NCBI GenBank assembly: GCA_000469685.2
Contig: LS997563.1
Coordinates: 21,543,687 to 21,607,686 of the forward strand
Length of the DNA: 64,000 nucleotides
Direction: 5' to 3'
Source of the DNA: Haemonchus contortus
Lineage: Eukaryota > Nematoda > Chromadorea > Rhabditida > Trichostrongylidae
Shown here: positions 46,000-58,620 of the stretch, piece by piece
Layout: the number at the start of each line of letters is the position of its first letter
Position numbering within the stretch: the first letter of the stretch is position 1
Position numbers and translations under genes: made by a program
The notes under the pieces: generated by a model
Databases searched by the model: none
The model's input: the letters and a program-made list of their open reading frames with translations, nothing else
What the model was told of the DNA's origin: nothing

Positions 46000-48690
46000 A
46001 GATAGCGGATCGACCAACAGGTGGAAGTGATCTACCCGCATTTTTGACATCGCTAACGTGTAACGGTCAATAATTACGCATGGTCTGAACATTGACCTTT
46101 GGACTTGGCCGAGGGGTGTACTTGAATAGCGAGGGGGCTCCTCAGTCGAGGCTCCTATCCATAACGGCTCCTCCTCAATCCACCAATGCGCTACTGGTCG
46201 TCTCCGCAATACTCAATACCCGTTTTCATTAACCACGTGCAATATCCGACTCGATTCAATCTAATAATCAGTACACGAGGAGAATAATCGAATGTTGGCG
46301 TTCGCTTTTACTTAAAATTTAGACCAAGCCGTGCACTCTAGCACTCTCCACGCGAAATTTTCGGGCGAGCCACTACTCTATTCTACTGCCACCATCTGGT
46401 CATCCATCGGTCATTCACGAATTCAGGTTGGTCAGCTCTTTCTTCACTGGATTGCAAAGCGGTTGCCTTGGAATCTACCCAACAGCCGCTTTCGTCCTTT
46501 TTCTCACTCGAGTAACACTTCAAACATCCGTGTTACTCTTCGATATAGCTTCAATATTTCAATATCTTGAGACAGTACATGGTGAAGAATGAGAAAACTC
46601 AACCTCCGCAGCTGCAGGTGCCATAGGGGACTCAATTTTTTGAATAAAGGTGTCTACCCTGCCTAGCACCAAGGAACGTCTTTGACGTCCTGTGTCAATG
46701 AAGTCGAGCTCATTCTCAACAGCCTAAAGCGGGACAGACCCGAGGACACTTCTGTGAATCCTTATGGATTTGTTCCGAAATGTTAACTTGAAAACGTACA
46801 TAGACTCGAAGAGAATATCAAAACCAATGAATCAGCAATGGCGAAGGTGAAGAGAACCCTCGTAGATTTAGCATCAGTATTTGACAGCACCTACGTTTCC
46901 GGTAATGAACCCAGCGAATCCGAAGTGTATGTCGGCAGAAGTAAAACCAGTCTCAATACTGCATTCGACTGAATGATTACTGATCCTTTTGCAAGATTGG
47001 CAAGATTTTCGACTCGATTTGCTGTTAGTTCCTTGGTTTCACTGCCATAGAATCGAAATATCTTCTGCAGTAGAATCGAATTTATTTACGTCAATACGCC
47101 GCGCAAGAGTCAAGGCAGTGGAGCTGCTCCCATTGTAATATCCACATTTCGAGGGAATATTGGGAATGGGACGATTTTTGGGAAATACTCAGTACATGTG
47201 TTCATTTCCAACATGTTGTGGATATGATCGAGCTCAACTACCCTCTAAGCAGCCCAATAGAGCACTACGACTTTTTCACGACAAGTAAAATAACAGGGAT
47301 GTGTTGATTAACGCATAAGTGGGAAAATTGGATCACTGCTCCCTTGGTTGACAGTCCATCAAGGATCAACGTCACCTTCTAGAACAACTACAAGGCATCA
47401 TATCCCAAACGGAGGAGAGGGAGGAAGAGGTCATTGACGTGCGGCTCATTAAGAAATTTTCGGACAAGTTCCTTGATTCACTCAAGCGTAAAATGACCAT
47501 AAAGAAAGAGAGATTGCACTGTTGACTCCCTTTACAACTTGCCTGCTCTTCAACACCTGGATAAAGTGATAAGTACAGAGGAATAGATTTTGACGTACAC
47601 AGGAACAAGACCTAAGCAGGCAATCAAGACCGATAACCTCTCTACCAAGAATAGACTTCAAGCGTACATGCATTGCAAGGCTACAAACTTATCTCATACC
47701 TGCACTCAGTATTCCACTGTTCAAGAACTACCTATTTGAGGGACCATACCCTGTGTATGATATGTGCGTCTCTGAATCGCAATACTACTCAATAAACAGA
47801 ACGAATGTGTTTCAGTTGTGGGGGAGCGCACCATACCTCCAACGCCCCTCTTCGACTGCCAAAGCTCAACAAGTACCGATTACAACTCATACACCAATAA
47901 CAATATCGAAGAAGAGTAAAGGTGGCGTTATTACCAGCAGGAAAGCATGAAAGCTCGCTTTCATGTCATCACTACTACAGCAACCAGCGAACTCGATTCC
48001 TTGGGCAATGCAACGGTGCAGTCCGCAATTTTTCAACACCGACCTGCCTCCACCGAGTCGACGCACATACATCCTTGTTTACCGACAGACGAGCTCACCA
48101 CTATCGACACCGAAACAAAGGCCCTATTAATGTGATTTGCTTGACACCGAATCTGAACTATCCTATTGAAAGTGGCAGGGCCGACCAACTGCATCGCCAG
48201 TTTAGGATGTCAGAGAAGTTCAACTAGCAATTTCGGTTCTCAGAGATTGCAGAAAAACATATGCAACCGAGTACATATTGACGCTTGAGATGCAGAAGGA
48301 AACCCTCGCAACCTGAAGCTGCTTACAGACAATGTTCTGGCACGTTCACTCGTCGAGATGGAGGATCGATAAGCAACAAGTAGAGGTGATCCACGAGCAA
48401 TTTTGGTATGGTTAACATTAGTCGTAGCTTCAATCGTTACGCATGGTATGGTCTCGGCCGAGGGGTATCAACAGCGAGAAGGCTCCTTAGTCGACGCTAC
48501 TTGCCATAATGGCTCCTCAATCCACCATTACGCTACTGGTCTTTCCGGCAGTACTCAATACCTAGGGTTTAAATTTCCTGCAATATCCAAGGGCTCAATA
48601 GTCAACACAGGAGAACAAGAAGGAATCTAGTGCTTTTCTAATAAATGTTTAAACTAGGTCGTGCTCTATAGCGCTTTAGAGATTCACTAC
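46000..48690 (+). mobile_element. Decayed LTR-retrotransposon relic (gag-like, possibly BEL/Pao)
   Basis: Two diverged direct repeats (about 46,000-46,350 and 48,370-48,690) share CGTCGAGAT, TTACGCATGGT, GGCCGAGGGGT, TCCACCA, CGCTACTGGT and TACTCAATACC in order. Between them the plus strand has gag-like pieces: a charged TEEREEEVIDVRLIKKFSDK followed by LDSLKRKMTIKKE, and a zinc knuckle MCFSCGGAHHTSNA (near 47,797) whose last Cys has become Pro. The repeats could be old LTRs. The right copy also overlaps an open frame with a signal-peptide-like start, so it might instead be a duplicated internal segment. No polymerase is visible, and it cannot be active. Confidence 0.45.
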
Positions 48691-48948
48691 ACTCTAATAC
48701 CACAAACCAATTCAAAGATCGCAAGAACTCCCATTTTTCACAACATTGGCACAACATTGAGGTCCTTATCGAGTGCAGGTTTCTTCCACATAGTTTTTCC
48801 TTCCGGGGTGCAAGTGTACGAATTGGCTTATAGCCAGATTTGGGCTAGTTTCAGAACCTCAAATCCCAACTCCGTTGTGTCATCGTTAGGTAGAACATGG
48901 TATAGCTGCGGTGCAGAATTGCTTATAAATAGTTCCAGATTTTTTTAA
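48403..48948 (+). other. Signal-peptide-like frames at the right end of the LTR relic
   Basis: A plus frame at 48,403-48,630 starts with a hydrophobic stretch (VWLTLVVASIVTHGMVSA) and continues with a Cys-containing part. Another frame follows at 48,661-48,948. Some nematode LTR elements carry a third, envelope-like ORF in this position, but I see no diagnostic motif. They may be remnants of such an ORF or chance frames. Confidence 0.25.
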
Positions 48949-49234
48949 ATAAATCGAAAAACTCGCAAATCATCTAAAAAGCACTGACTCCCATCGTGCT
49001 TATATCGATGAGTAAGAGATGTTCAATTGTCCAATGAACGGGAGGGATGCGTCATTTGCATTACTTTATTTGACATCTTCTCTTATAATGTGCTCTGTAA
49101 TCGCGATTCCTCACGTAAGAGGGAACCTCCTTTTCTGCGCCTACCCTCTTTCACGTGCACGAAGCGCTGTTTTGTTCGTACGAGATTTGCATGGGATATC
49201 AGGCAACACTGTAAGCCATTTACACTTCATTTAC

Positions 49235-49401
49235 CTGCTTATGCTGGCGGCTGGTACGATGACGATGCCTAGCTTCTTTCGACCTCGTCCGCACGTCGAC
49301 GCGCAGAAACAGGACGTCATATTTAGCATATGCACAGTGTGGTCCAACATCTCTACTTCGGTTCGAGACAAAACCCCGGCCGGATCGCAGATGTACGTTG
49401 T
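49235..49401 (-). CDS. Exon of a TPM-domain protein
   Basis: After CGTTTAG on the minus strand, a 167-nt exon reads TTYICDPAGVLSRTEVEMLD, HTVHMLNMTSCFCASTCGRG and RKKLGIVIVPAASIS and ends at AG/GTAAAT. The ICDPxGVLS-x2-E-x3-LD start and the Cys-rich loop are typical of nematode membrane-anchored TPM-domain proteins, a family of unclear, possibly phosphatase-like function. The downstream half of the domain was not found nearby, nor a sure first exon. A hydrophobic minus frame at about 49,785-50,009 (LLSFLLAIAYPTTF) might encode the signal peptide. It may be an incomplete gene or a fragment. Confidence 0.5.
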
Positions 49402-50410
49402 CTAAACGAACAAAATTACGTGTACGCTGGAATTGAAGCGAATTCTGGTTGCTTTTTAGGGTGGTTCGAAAAGGAATCCTTTGAGAAGCTCCTTCTTGCA
49501 TGCTTCAAGTCTAGCCTCCTACCGATTTTCGAAAGATAGCGAAGCGGTTTTCGGAAGAACATTTTGCATGCTTGTCACCTTCTATTCCGTTTTTACTAAA
49601 TTTTTGTCCCAAATCACCGTGTAGAAGCAGCATAATTGCGAGGTGAGCTTATTCTTAACGTGCAAAAGGAAAGTCATGTAAAATATAGATGAATCGCTGA
49701 AGTCAGCCTTGTCGCGGACGAAAGAATCATTTCAGTTGTTCTGTTTAAGTTGTCTGCACAAAGTTCCCGATGCTTAGTCAAAACTCAAATACAATTCTTC
49801 AAAGAAAAAAAAACAGCAGCTGGCTTGATCCCATACGATCTAGAACGAGAACTTATGGTTAGTCGGCAGATACCTTTCCGTCTCTTTACTTTCCATAATG
49901 TTCTGTGGAAAGTGTTTCTGATATTGACTTTAGAAAAGGTGGTTGGGTATGCTATTGCAAGTAGGAAGGAGAGTAAGGGCCAGTAACATATCTGTGGCGT
50001 ACATAGCACTATGTACAGTTATCCATCAAATAAAGGACGCTGCTAGAAGAATGCGACGAACCTCAAAGCTAAGAAATTATAGCCTTTGAAAATATGGGTA
50101 TCAGGTGCCACCACCACATCGACATCATGAGGATCTTTGGGAGCGCACGTTCATGTTAAGCGTTCGAAACATGAATATGAAAAATGCTTCGGTCTAAGGG
50201 TAATACCTGTCCTCAGGCAGTGAGTTTCTTCGTGAGTAACTACATGTTTGAAGCTTATTTATAAACTTTCAGAGCGCTTGGTGCCAAGGGCAAGTTTACG
50301 AGTACGATGCGCCAGAAGGTGTGAGCCGTAGAACAAAAGCGAGAAAGTCCACAAAAATATCAGACAAGGTAAAAAGGCTTATTAAACCTTAGAAAAACTC
50401 TCAGCCTCAC

Positions 50411-52574
50411 CTTGTGGTAGTCGAGCTGACAGAAAATGTCGAACTCTTTCGTATAGGGAACAGGGAATGTGCATGGCCCTGATACAGTGTCTGGGTGGTA
50501 GACTGAATCACGACGAATGGGAGCGTGACGGTAAAGGGCAGTCAAACTGGAAAAAAGTTCTCATAATAGTCCACCTAGTATTTTATAACAGGGCTCTCAA
50601 TGCATTTTGCGTAAAAACAAAGTGATAGCACATAATTGAATAAAAGTCTTGCAAAAAAATTGGAAGCTAATCAAACCTTCTTTAAAAAGGTTACTAATAT
50701 GTTAGTGCTTTGAATATGCTCAAGCAGATCACTAATGTACTATTTTGGATGAGCAAAAGGATCCTAATGATCCTAATAGACATGCTTATAAATATGACTC
50801 CTGCCAGGAAAATATGCAGTCTGATCGGGGCTGAAACAACAAACACCAACCTGGCTACTCTGTTCAGGACTGCCATAAATAGCAGTGCAATCAACATGCC
50901 GTCTTCAATCCATCTGAAATGCCAAATCTTGAAAAAAAAGAAACAGGAACCAGGACAGGGACATTCTCCGAGCGGTTGATCAACTGAATTCTATTCAACT
51001 GCCTACGTTGAGAGAGAGTCCTTTTGGGAGAAATGTGACATCAAGGAAGACATGTTCAGTGAACGAGGAAAAAACAACTTATGGCCTCAAGACCAACCTT
51101 TGCCATATTTCAGTAAATGTTCAGTGTCTCTTACTTAATCTGTCGGAAAGTCAAGAAGTACTGACATCTATTTGTATATGCTTTATTTTCAACATCCCTC
51201 ACTAGGCTTATTGATAACCGGTTCAGTAAAACTGTCCAATTTTCAACTATCTTACATCGCGTGTCTCATGTGAAGCATGTGAAGCAGTGAACGAGGAAAT
51301 ATCGTGACGGGTTCAGCGACGTCCCTCGAGGTTTTTTTCCCTCAGCGAGATCCATATCCTTCAAAAGGACTCAAAACGTTCTACATGGTTCATGGGGGTC
51401 ATAAGTCAGAAAAATCTCTACAGTCATTTGAATGGCAGTCATGAATGGCAATTGGAAGTCCATTAGTGAGCCCACAACTAAGTATCGAAGAATCTTCACA
51501 CCAAGAGCGTCTACTGGCCATCTTCTACTTGTCTTTATCGACGGGTTACTTCGAGAAAAGCAAAAGCGTTTTTGAAATTCAGAAATTCAAAAAAGTCGAG
51601 TCCTCGGAATTACAAAGGCAATAAAGAAGATCTTCATCGCTCAGAGATAATTGCCGTTTTCGAAATGGATTGTAGCTACGTCATTCGTGAGAAGTGTCAT
51701 AAATTTAACCCGAAGCGGGGTGTGGAAGAAGCAGAATTATGAATGAACAGATGCCTCTCGAAAATGGGACCATAAGGAAAAAAGGTAGGATGGTTCCCTT
51801 CCGGGAGCGTTCCCTAGTATGAACATCTTCATGATTGAAGCAAACTTAAAGCAGGGCTTGAAAGAGCGCTATGGAAAATGGGAAGGGTACTCCCACCGCT
51901 TACGCCGTCGCATGCTTTTTGACAAGCTATGGGTGATTATATAGAATGTTCTCTGGATCGATCCACCATTCCTTTTATGGTTAACGAGCCGTGCAGCAGC
52001 AACAGTGGATTGGCTGCCTTCTTCGCAGAGGCGCTTCCGCCCATCTACACAGAGAGAATCGAAGAGAAATAGTTTCGAAGCAGCAGAAGTAACCGAACGG
52101 CATTAATTTCAGATACTTTTTACGGACGGATTACTTCGAGTGCAGCTCAGTTCGACAACTAATCCCTAGTGAGACTCATCAGAATGGAGCCTTGCATGTT
52201 GCAGTGTATGTAACGTAGTAACTTAATGGCTCAATATTATGGATGAGCATCATAAAAACGGTTTCTTGGTTGGCAATGTCACTTTAACCAAGTGAGTCCC
52301 ATTTTTCAAGTACGAGGGAAGGTCGCGGCTCGACTGTTGCAAATGTGATCCGCGAGCGAAGCCTTCCCCAGGTATTCCAGTTAGATACGCCTTTTCTTTA
52401 TAATTTTCTTAATGTAACCCAAAGGCATACTACACTGAAAATGCTTTCCGAAAAATCTAATCAGAAGCGAGTAGAGTAAACGGCGTCTGACCCAAACAGG
52501 TACGTGTCTCAGGGCGTTGTAGAGGCTGCAACAATTACGATAGACTGCAAATACTGAAAATTTGAACCTCCACT
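50411..52574 (-). CDS. Three consecutive exons of an unrecognised multi-pass membrane protein
   Basis: Minus-strand exons 52,574-52,436, 50,913-50,695 and 50,546-50,411 each have an acceptor (CAATTCAG, GCATTTCAG, TTTTCCAG) and a GT donor, and their phases agree at both joins (2 then 2). The first encodes WRFKFSVFAVYRNCCSLYNA and VPVWVRRRLLYSLLIRFF. The second encodes two hydrophobic helices (GMLIALLFMAVLN; IFLAGVIFISMSIRIIRILL). The third encodes LTALYRHAPIRRDSVYHPDT and FPVPYTKEFDIFCQLDYHK. The introns are 1.5 kb and 148 bp. The gene must extend both ways (it opens in phase 1 and closes at a donor). I do not recognise the family; the HPDTVSGP loop should be diagnostic. Confidence 0.55.
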
Positions 52575-54330
52575 CTGAATTGAAACCCTTGCTATCCTTC
52601 AAAAACCTTCATCGGGCTAATAATAACATTTCAGCATTGCTTTCGGCTACTATTTTCGGAGGCTACTATTACAGTAACGAGTTTATCGTCATTTGTCATC
52701 CTGTGCCATAGTGCATATCCCTTTCCGTGACTCTTACGTGCACAGAGCCCGAAATGGCACAGGTTCAACAGCTAAGATATCGAAATGGCACCGCGATGTA
52801 CATGCACTATAAGATGAAGCTATTTCACGCCAAATGAAAATTTCCATATACTCCACAGCCGGCCATCGAAAGGTAAAAGTACATTTAACAACTCAATTTA
52901 GTGTATACGGCAGTAAACAATTTGAGCCATTTCCAGTGTACCGACACAACTTCGATATGAGTACACATGGAACGCTCTTTACTGAGAGCTCGGAATGAAG
53001 ATGACGGAAAATGCGAAAGCTGACCCAAAAAGGTGCAATACGGTCCATACGGACGATTGTGAAGGGTTAGCGTGTATTGGGAAGGTTTGAGAAAATTCCA
53101 ATGAGATTTCATGCAGGACATTCATAACCTTGAGAAATAACTTCTCCTCAATTACTAGGTTTGCGCTTGGAGAGCTGAATTTTTCAGAATCAGATTCCTA
53201 AAGCAATCGCTGTCTGTCCTTTTTCAGAACTAGCACGTATCGGGAATGACCGAACAAGAATGTTTCCTTGCTATAACAAATTCAAGCTCTCTCGAAATAA
53301 ATTTTCTAAAAAGACAAGTTTTTACACATGGGTGCAGGAATGGGAGGAGTAAGGCAAATGGGAAATAAAAAGTCGGCGAAGGTAAAATAGAATAGTAAGA
53401 AGAAAGGGCGTGAGTGAAGGAAAGAAGTAGAAACAAAACACACCCAGGCGACTGAAAAATCGGTGGTAAATGATGAGAAGAGAAAGAAGAAAAGTATGGA
53501 AGGAGCTGAGAAAATGCGAGAAAGGAATTTGAAGTAGTGAATAAAAGGACTTTTGGGACAGTTGATCAAATAGCAAATCGCATTTCAACATAATGCCCGA
53601 GCACATACGGGACAGTAGAAGTAGTCTTGCTCAGAACGGAATGAGTTTCAGTCTTATGAAAGTCAAGAAAGAAACCAAGTTCAGTATTTCCCTCGATTTA
53701 AAGATTCCGGGCTATATCTATGAGGCGGTCTCGAGCAACGGCGAGGTTCTATGAGTTCGACCCAACGTTACTGAGTTCGACGTCACTAATGAATTCAACC
53801 CTGATCCCTAATTCCAATTCAACCCCATGTTCGCTGACAATTTTTTTGCTGGCCACCCACTCATATCCCTTGAATCTGTGCTGCGCTGATCTCTGGCGAG
53901 CCTGGAAGGCCGGAATTTTTAGATTCCTCATTTCCAGAGGCTGAAGAAAAAGACTGCTCAAATTGGATTCCGATTTGTATTCTGTGCAACACCTTGTGGG
54001 AAGCCCCGTCATCTCATCCCAACTGCTCTCTCCCTCGTCTGCGTGAATATTGAGCCCCTGCGTTCGCTTCGCTGCTAATGGGCATGGATCAGATTGGATT
54101 TCAAAGGCAATTTTGCATATCATTGTGGGTTTTATTATAAAATGTCGCCTTGTGCCGAGCAACCGAATGGCCTTGTAAAAGCGCTGCTCCCGGTTCTTCC
54201 ACAAGGGAATCTTTGCTCATGTCTAATATTCATAATGGTCGAGCAAGTGAGTGACATAGAAGCCACAAGAGTAGCTCATAGGTTTCAACTCAGAAGTAAT
54301 CTGTTCCATTGAAGTAGGGTGTGCAGGGGA
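52575..54330 (-). other. Possible upstream exons of the multi-pass membrane gene
   Basis: A minus frame near 53,125-52,985 starts MNVLHEISLEFSQTF and has a hydrophobic VWTVLHLFGSAFAFSVIFIP stretch. A frame near 54,060-53,870 has an acidic SSWDEMTGLP and a donor. Either could belong to the gene at 50.4-52.6 kb, but splice phases were not resolved. The stretch 53,300-53,600 is purine-rich on the plus strand and not coding. Confidence 0.25.
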
Positions 54331-57300
54331 ATCAAATCGGTTATCGGTTCTTATCATCACTGGCCAGTTTTCTGTATGCTGAAGTGCTGGCACGCATCGA
54401 CGTTTGGCTCTCTAATGGCACTTCTGCGCTTGCAGTTTGATTCAAAAGCGGTTCCTTGACAAGTCCCGGGAGTATCGTTAAGATCAAATGGCTGACTAGA
54501 TGTTCGCTTTGTTATTCTTCTCAGTAAAGTGAGTTCTCAGTATATTTTGAACAGTATGACGAAGCGGTAAAACGCGCTTCTTTCAGAGGGCCCCACGCCA
54601 CTGCTCCCTATCAATGAATTGAGCTAAGTGTTATTCTGCAGATTCTCACTTTCTGAGAACTAAATTAGTTTCAGAAATCCCAATTAGGACATAGGCTCTC
54701 TAATTGATTCCATATTTAGCGGTTAATCGATTAATAGAACTGGTTGGGTAGTAGGATGACCTATCCAATGAATTTTGGATGAGTTCTCAGAAATGCCGTT
54801 TGACACCTTTGGTCGTTATATCAACGTCCAAATCATTTGAAACCTCGTAAGGACCTTTGTATCATTCTCAGAACGGATGAGTAGCGTAGGGGTTCAGTTC
54901 AAAAGATGGGAATTTCTTTTTCTTCTTGATATTTCTTCTTCATAGGGTGAATGAGAACGATTTGACCTTACTGCCGCAATTGTTACGAATCATGTCATAT
55001 TCCCCATTTGGCTCGTGTTCCATCCATTATAGTATCAGTCTGACTGGAAAATCTCCTTCGAAGGGGTTCAACCCTCTATGTATTGATATCCCACTTCCAG
55101 CTCGAGAGGGGCCGGCGGCCAAGTCCACGCGCTCAGTCGGCGCTTACCCAAACGGATTACTTCGCCGTATCGAGACCTTGTACCTTGAAAAAAAAGGTTT
55201 AGTTATGAGCCTTTTGAAAGTTTTCGAATCGAATTTCGCCGGGCCATTTATTGCTTTTCTGCAATGCCATAGAAGTGATTTTCGCTCTATGTTCATCAGT
55301 TCTTTCGCACAGAATCAGCGCGCTACCAGGGATCAGGGGTCGAAGAAATTCATGAGGAGTTTCTGGTAAAATCGAGTTTCTGCCCTTTCCTTAAATAAGT
55401 GAGAATGGTAGGGGAACCTCCGTCACTGTAAAACTGTGCGGTTCCATTTTTGGCCTCTGAGGCTATAAAAATTTCCCTTAAATCAGGTAATAAAAATCGC
55501 TTATAAGGAATTCTCTCAAAGACTGTTAAAACATCCCAATGCTGTCAGATGCGAATATCTCCCTAATGATGAATGGAGCAGTGTCTACGAAATTCAGCAA
55601 GTGATCCGTCGCCCTCTAGGAATTCTCGGAAGTGAACATTGCGATCGATACACTGACGTTCTTTGAAATAGAAGGAACAGGATTGTGAATTTCACTTGAC
55701 AGTAAGCTTTTACCATTGGAATCAAGTGGAAATATCAAAGTAGCAGGGTGGTAGAAGGAAAAGGAAGCCCGGGAAACATAAGGCTCGTCTAGCACTGGCT
55801 GTACCTCAACATGCGCTTCTGAAGCAAAGGCCCCGGCACGACGCTGAAAGCAAACGCGACAATGATCTCACCATGTGGGCATCAATAAATGATTATCAAT
55901 GAGAAAACAGATAAGTAAACATATATCTCTCTTATTCATAAAGCAAAAACCTGGTGTGTTGGTTTGTATGTTTGTGTGTTTGTCGGGTTGTATGTCTGTC
56001 CGCCCGCAAAACTTCATGATAATGATAATGGTAACGATATTGAAAACCCAACTCTATCATGCATTTCCTTCTAATATATAAAACAGTATTTTAGTGGGTA
56101 ATTTAATGGGGTAGAGTGAGAACTGCGCAGTGAATTGAGTAATGTGGATTGAAGTGGGTACTTCAAAACTGTGATTTCGGTCAGTACTGGCATCCTGCTA
56201 CGTAGGTCTATACAAACATCGGAGGTAATATTGTAGTCCAGAAACCTGCGCTTTATTTGAACATTGCAGACAGCAGATAAAGAGGTTGTGCACAGCGAAG
56301 TTTCTTAGCCGAGGACATACAGTTTTTTGACCTGACCTTCGAGAGGAAAGGAGCACCAGGGTGGGTGAGTCAATTGAATATTCAACTCATACCCCATCCT
56401 AGCTTCAAGGTCGGCTACCCGTCCTTCTCTGCACTGAAAACCTCAGTGTTGAATAAATGCAAAGCCCACAACCCTCCTGCCTCCCCCCTAACTATATTTT
56501 CTTTTTATTTGTAAAAGTAAAGTATGAAGCCCGGCGTAAGCCGGATGACCCGTCTGGTATATATAGTTGAAGACGTTGGACGTGTCGCATCTTCGCCAGA
56601 CTTCTCTTTAAGTTGAGGAGTTGCACACAGAGGAATCAAGATTAAAGTAGACCCCCCCTCTTAGTCGTGGGCATGCATTATATAAAGGAAAAAGGGAAGG
56701 GTATCTTCAAAAAGACCTTCGCTTCGACTCTCTTCCCAACAGCGTTCGCATGTACAGCAGTCCAATGAGGTTTCTAGCCTGAAAGTCCAATCTTCCTTCT
56801 TGCTAGTTTGCATAGTGATAGCTCCAACACGTGAGCGGTTTAAATTGCTCGGGGAAAGCAACCACCCAGGCCTGTTCTGATATCAAATCCTGGCATCCTG
56901 CACACATGCTAGGGACCTTCCTTTCCCCTTATCTACCCGTTAGCTCTCGCTTGATTCAAAATAAACGCGTAGTCACTGGGTGCATTCAAGTGGAAGAATT
57001 GTAAAAAGAACTGCGTGCATTCGATTCCTCGCTAATGAGTCAAACAACATGCATACAGCGACGTTGCTTCGATTCCGAATAAGATACATGATGAAGGAAT
57101 TCTTTCCCCTACTCCCTATCGCCTCTTTGACTAAATGCCCTAACATTCTCATTCTTTGAGTTTCCTCACACTTCCCTATGCTACAAAACGTTTACAGCTA
57201 CAAGAATCACATTTTTCAAAACGAATTTTCATTCCCACACCCTCATCATCTTAGATTGGAATGATGTTTTTTCTTTAATCATTGTAGGATTAGCAATTAT

Positions 57301-58320
57301 CTTATTAGCTGCTTGGAAACCGGAACATCTTCAGAGTCACATCAGTAGCGTACTATCAAAATGATTTTGTGTTAATAGCAGGATTATCGACGAATATCAC
57401 GTTGTACGTAGGTTTATCACCCTCAGCCACTCGCAAAGAAGTGAGCAGTTAGGCCGATTCACAATTGATACACTGTAGACTTCATGAGCTGAGCTTCATA
57501 GAGGAATCGACCAGCCATGGTCGATTTTCTTGGACGGATGTCAAAAGTTTAAAATTGAAAACTGAATGTAACTCAGCATGAAGCATGAAAAGAGCACCCA
57601 GTCTGAAACAACTGTGTGTCCCCATTTCTTCGAATAATTTGGTTGACTACAGACTTGTTTGAAAGGAAGTGGCTTCCGTAAGTCTTTTTGAAAATGGATT
57701 GACTCTGAAGTCTGATTTCCGAAAGACAGTCGAATTTCTGTTCCATCTCTGACTAACAAAAACCTTATCCTTTCGTCCGAGAATCGAGCAAGAGGTAATC
57801 GAGATGTGAACTCCTGTTCGGGTATTTTGCTTTCTAATAAGGCTATTATGGTAATTCATCGCTCATATCTCAAGGTTGCCCTCGCATTCGGTCATTCAGT
57901 GGTATTTATAATTTATATAGCTTCGAGAAATTACATAAACTATATATACTGCCGAACTTTTCGAGAACTTCACGAGTAACACTAATCGTAAGGTAGTGGG
58001 ACTCAATCGCAAAGTGGAACTTCAATAATTTTCCTAGAATCGCGATTAAACAGGAGTGGGGAAGTGGAAAGAGATGGAAGAGGAGTGAAGAAAGGACAGG
58101 AAAGAAATAGAAGATTTGAAAAGCTGCTGAGACGTTTGAACAAAAAGTGGATAGTTTTGGAACGAGTCAAATATACACTTTTATTTAATTATTTACTTAT
58201 TATGCCCAACAATCACTTCATGAGCAGTCAGTGAGCTGGTGAACCAAAAATAAATATCTCCAACTACAACACTACCCTGAGAGAATACTAGTAAGCAAAA
58301 AATACAATCAACTAAAGACA
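54331..58320. other. Intergenic, nothing convincing
   Basis: The longest frame (54,926-55,369, +, 147 codons) has no recognisable domain or clear splice signals. A TTTGTATGTTTGTGTGTTTG simple stretch occurs near 55,965. Otherwise unrecognised. Confidence 0.4.
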
Positions 58321-58620
58321 AAGGGCGGAAGTTGTGTAGTGGCACGTGGCGCACTATCTCACACACCTGGCTGCGGGTTCAAATCCCGGATCGATAACAG
58401 CCCAGGCCAACCAAGCCTTCCAGCCCTCCAGGGTCGGTAAATTGGTATCGAACTCGTCTGGGAGGATAAAGGCACTGACTTGTACATCGGCTGGCCACCG
58501 CAAGTCATTGTATGTATAGGCCTCATACGCCCTCATTACGCCACTACGATTCTGATTGGAAGTCGAGTGCAGGGGGCATCCCTTAGAAGGGATTGACGCC
58601 AAAAACTTTATCCTTCATCC
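58321..58620 (+). repeat. tRNA-derived SINE, copy 6 (full length, plus orientation)
   Basis: Head GGGCGGAAGTTGTGTAGTGG, B box GGTTCAAATCCC (one change from the reference), then GAACTCGTCTGGGAGGATAA, ACATCGGCTGGCCACCGCAA, CGCCACTACGATTCTGATTG and a tail TTGACGCCAAAAACTTTATC. Together with the 26.3-kb copy it defines a length of about 285-300 bp. Confidence 0.85.

Noticed and set aside
53306..53606. Overlapping Phe/Ser/Leu-rich frames on the minus strand
   Set aside because: Produced by a purine-rich tract on the plus strand; low-complexity and present in two phases.
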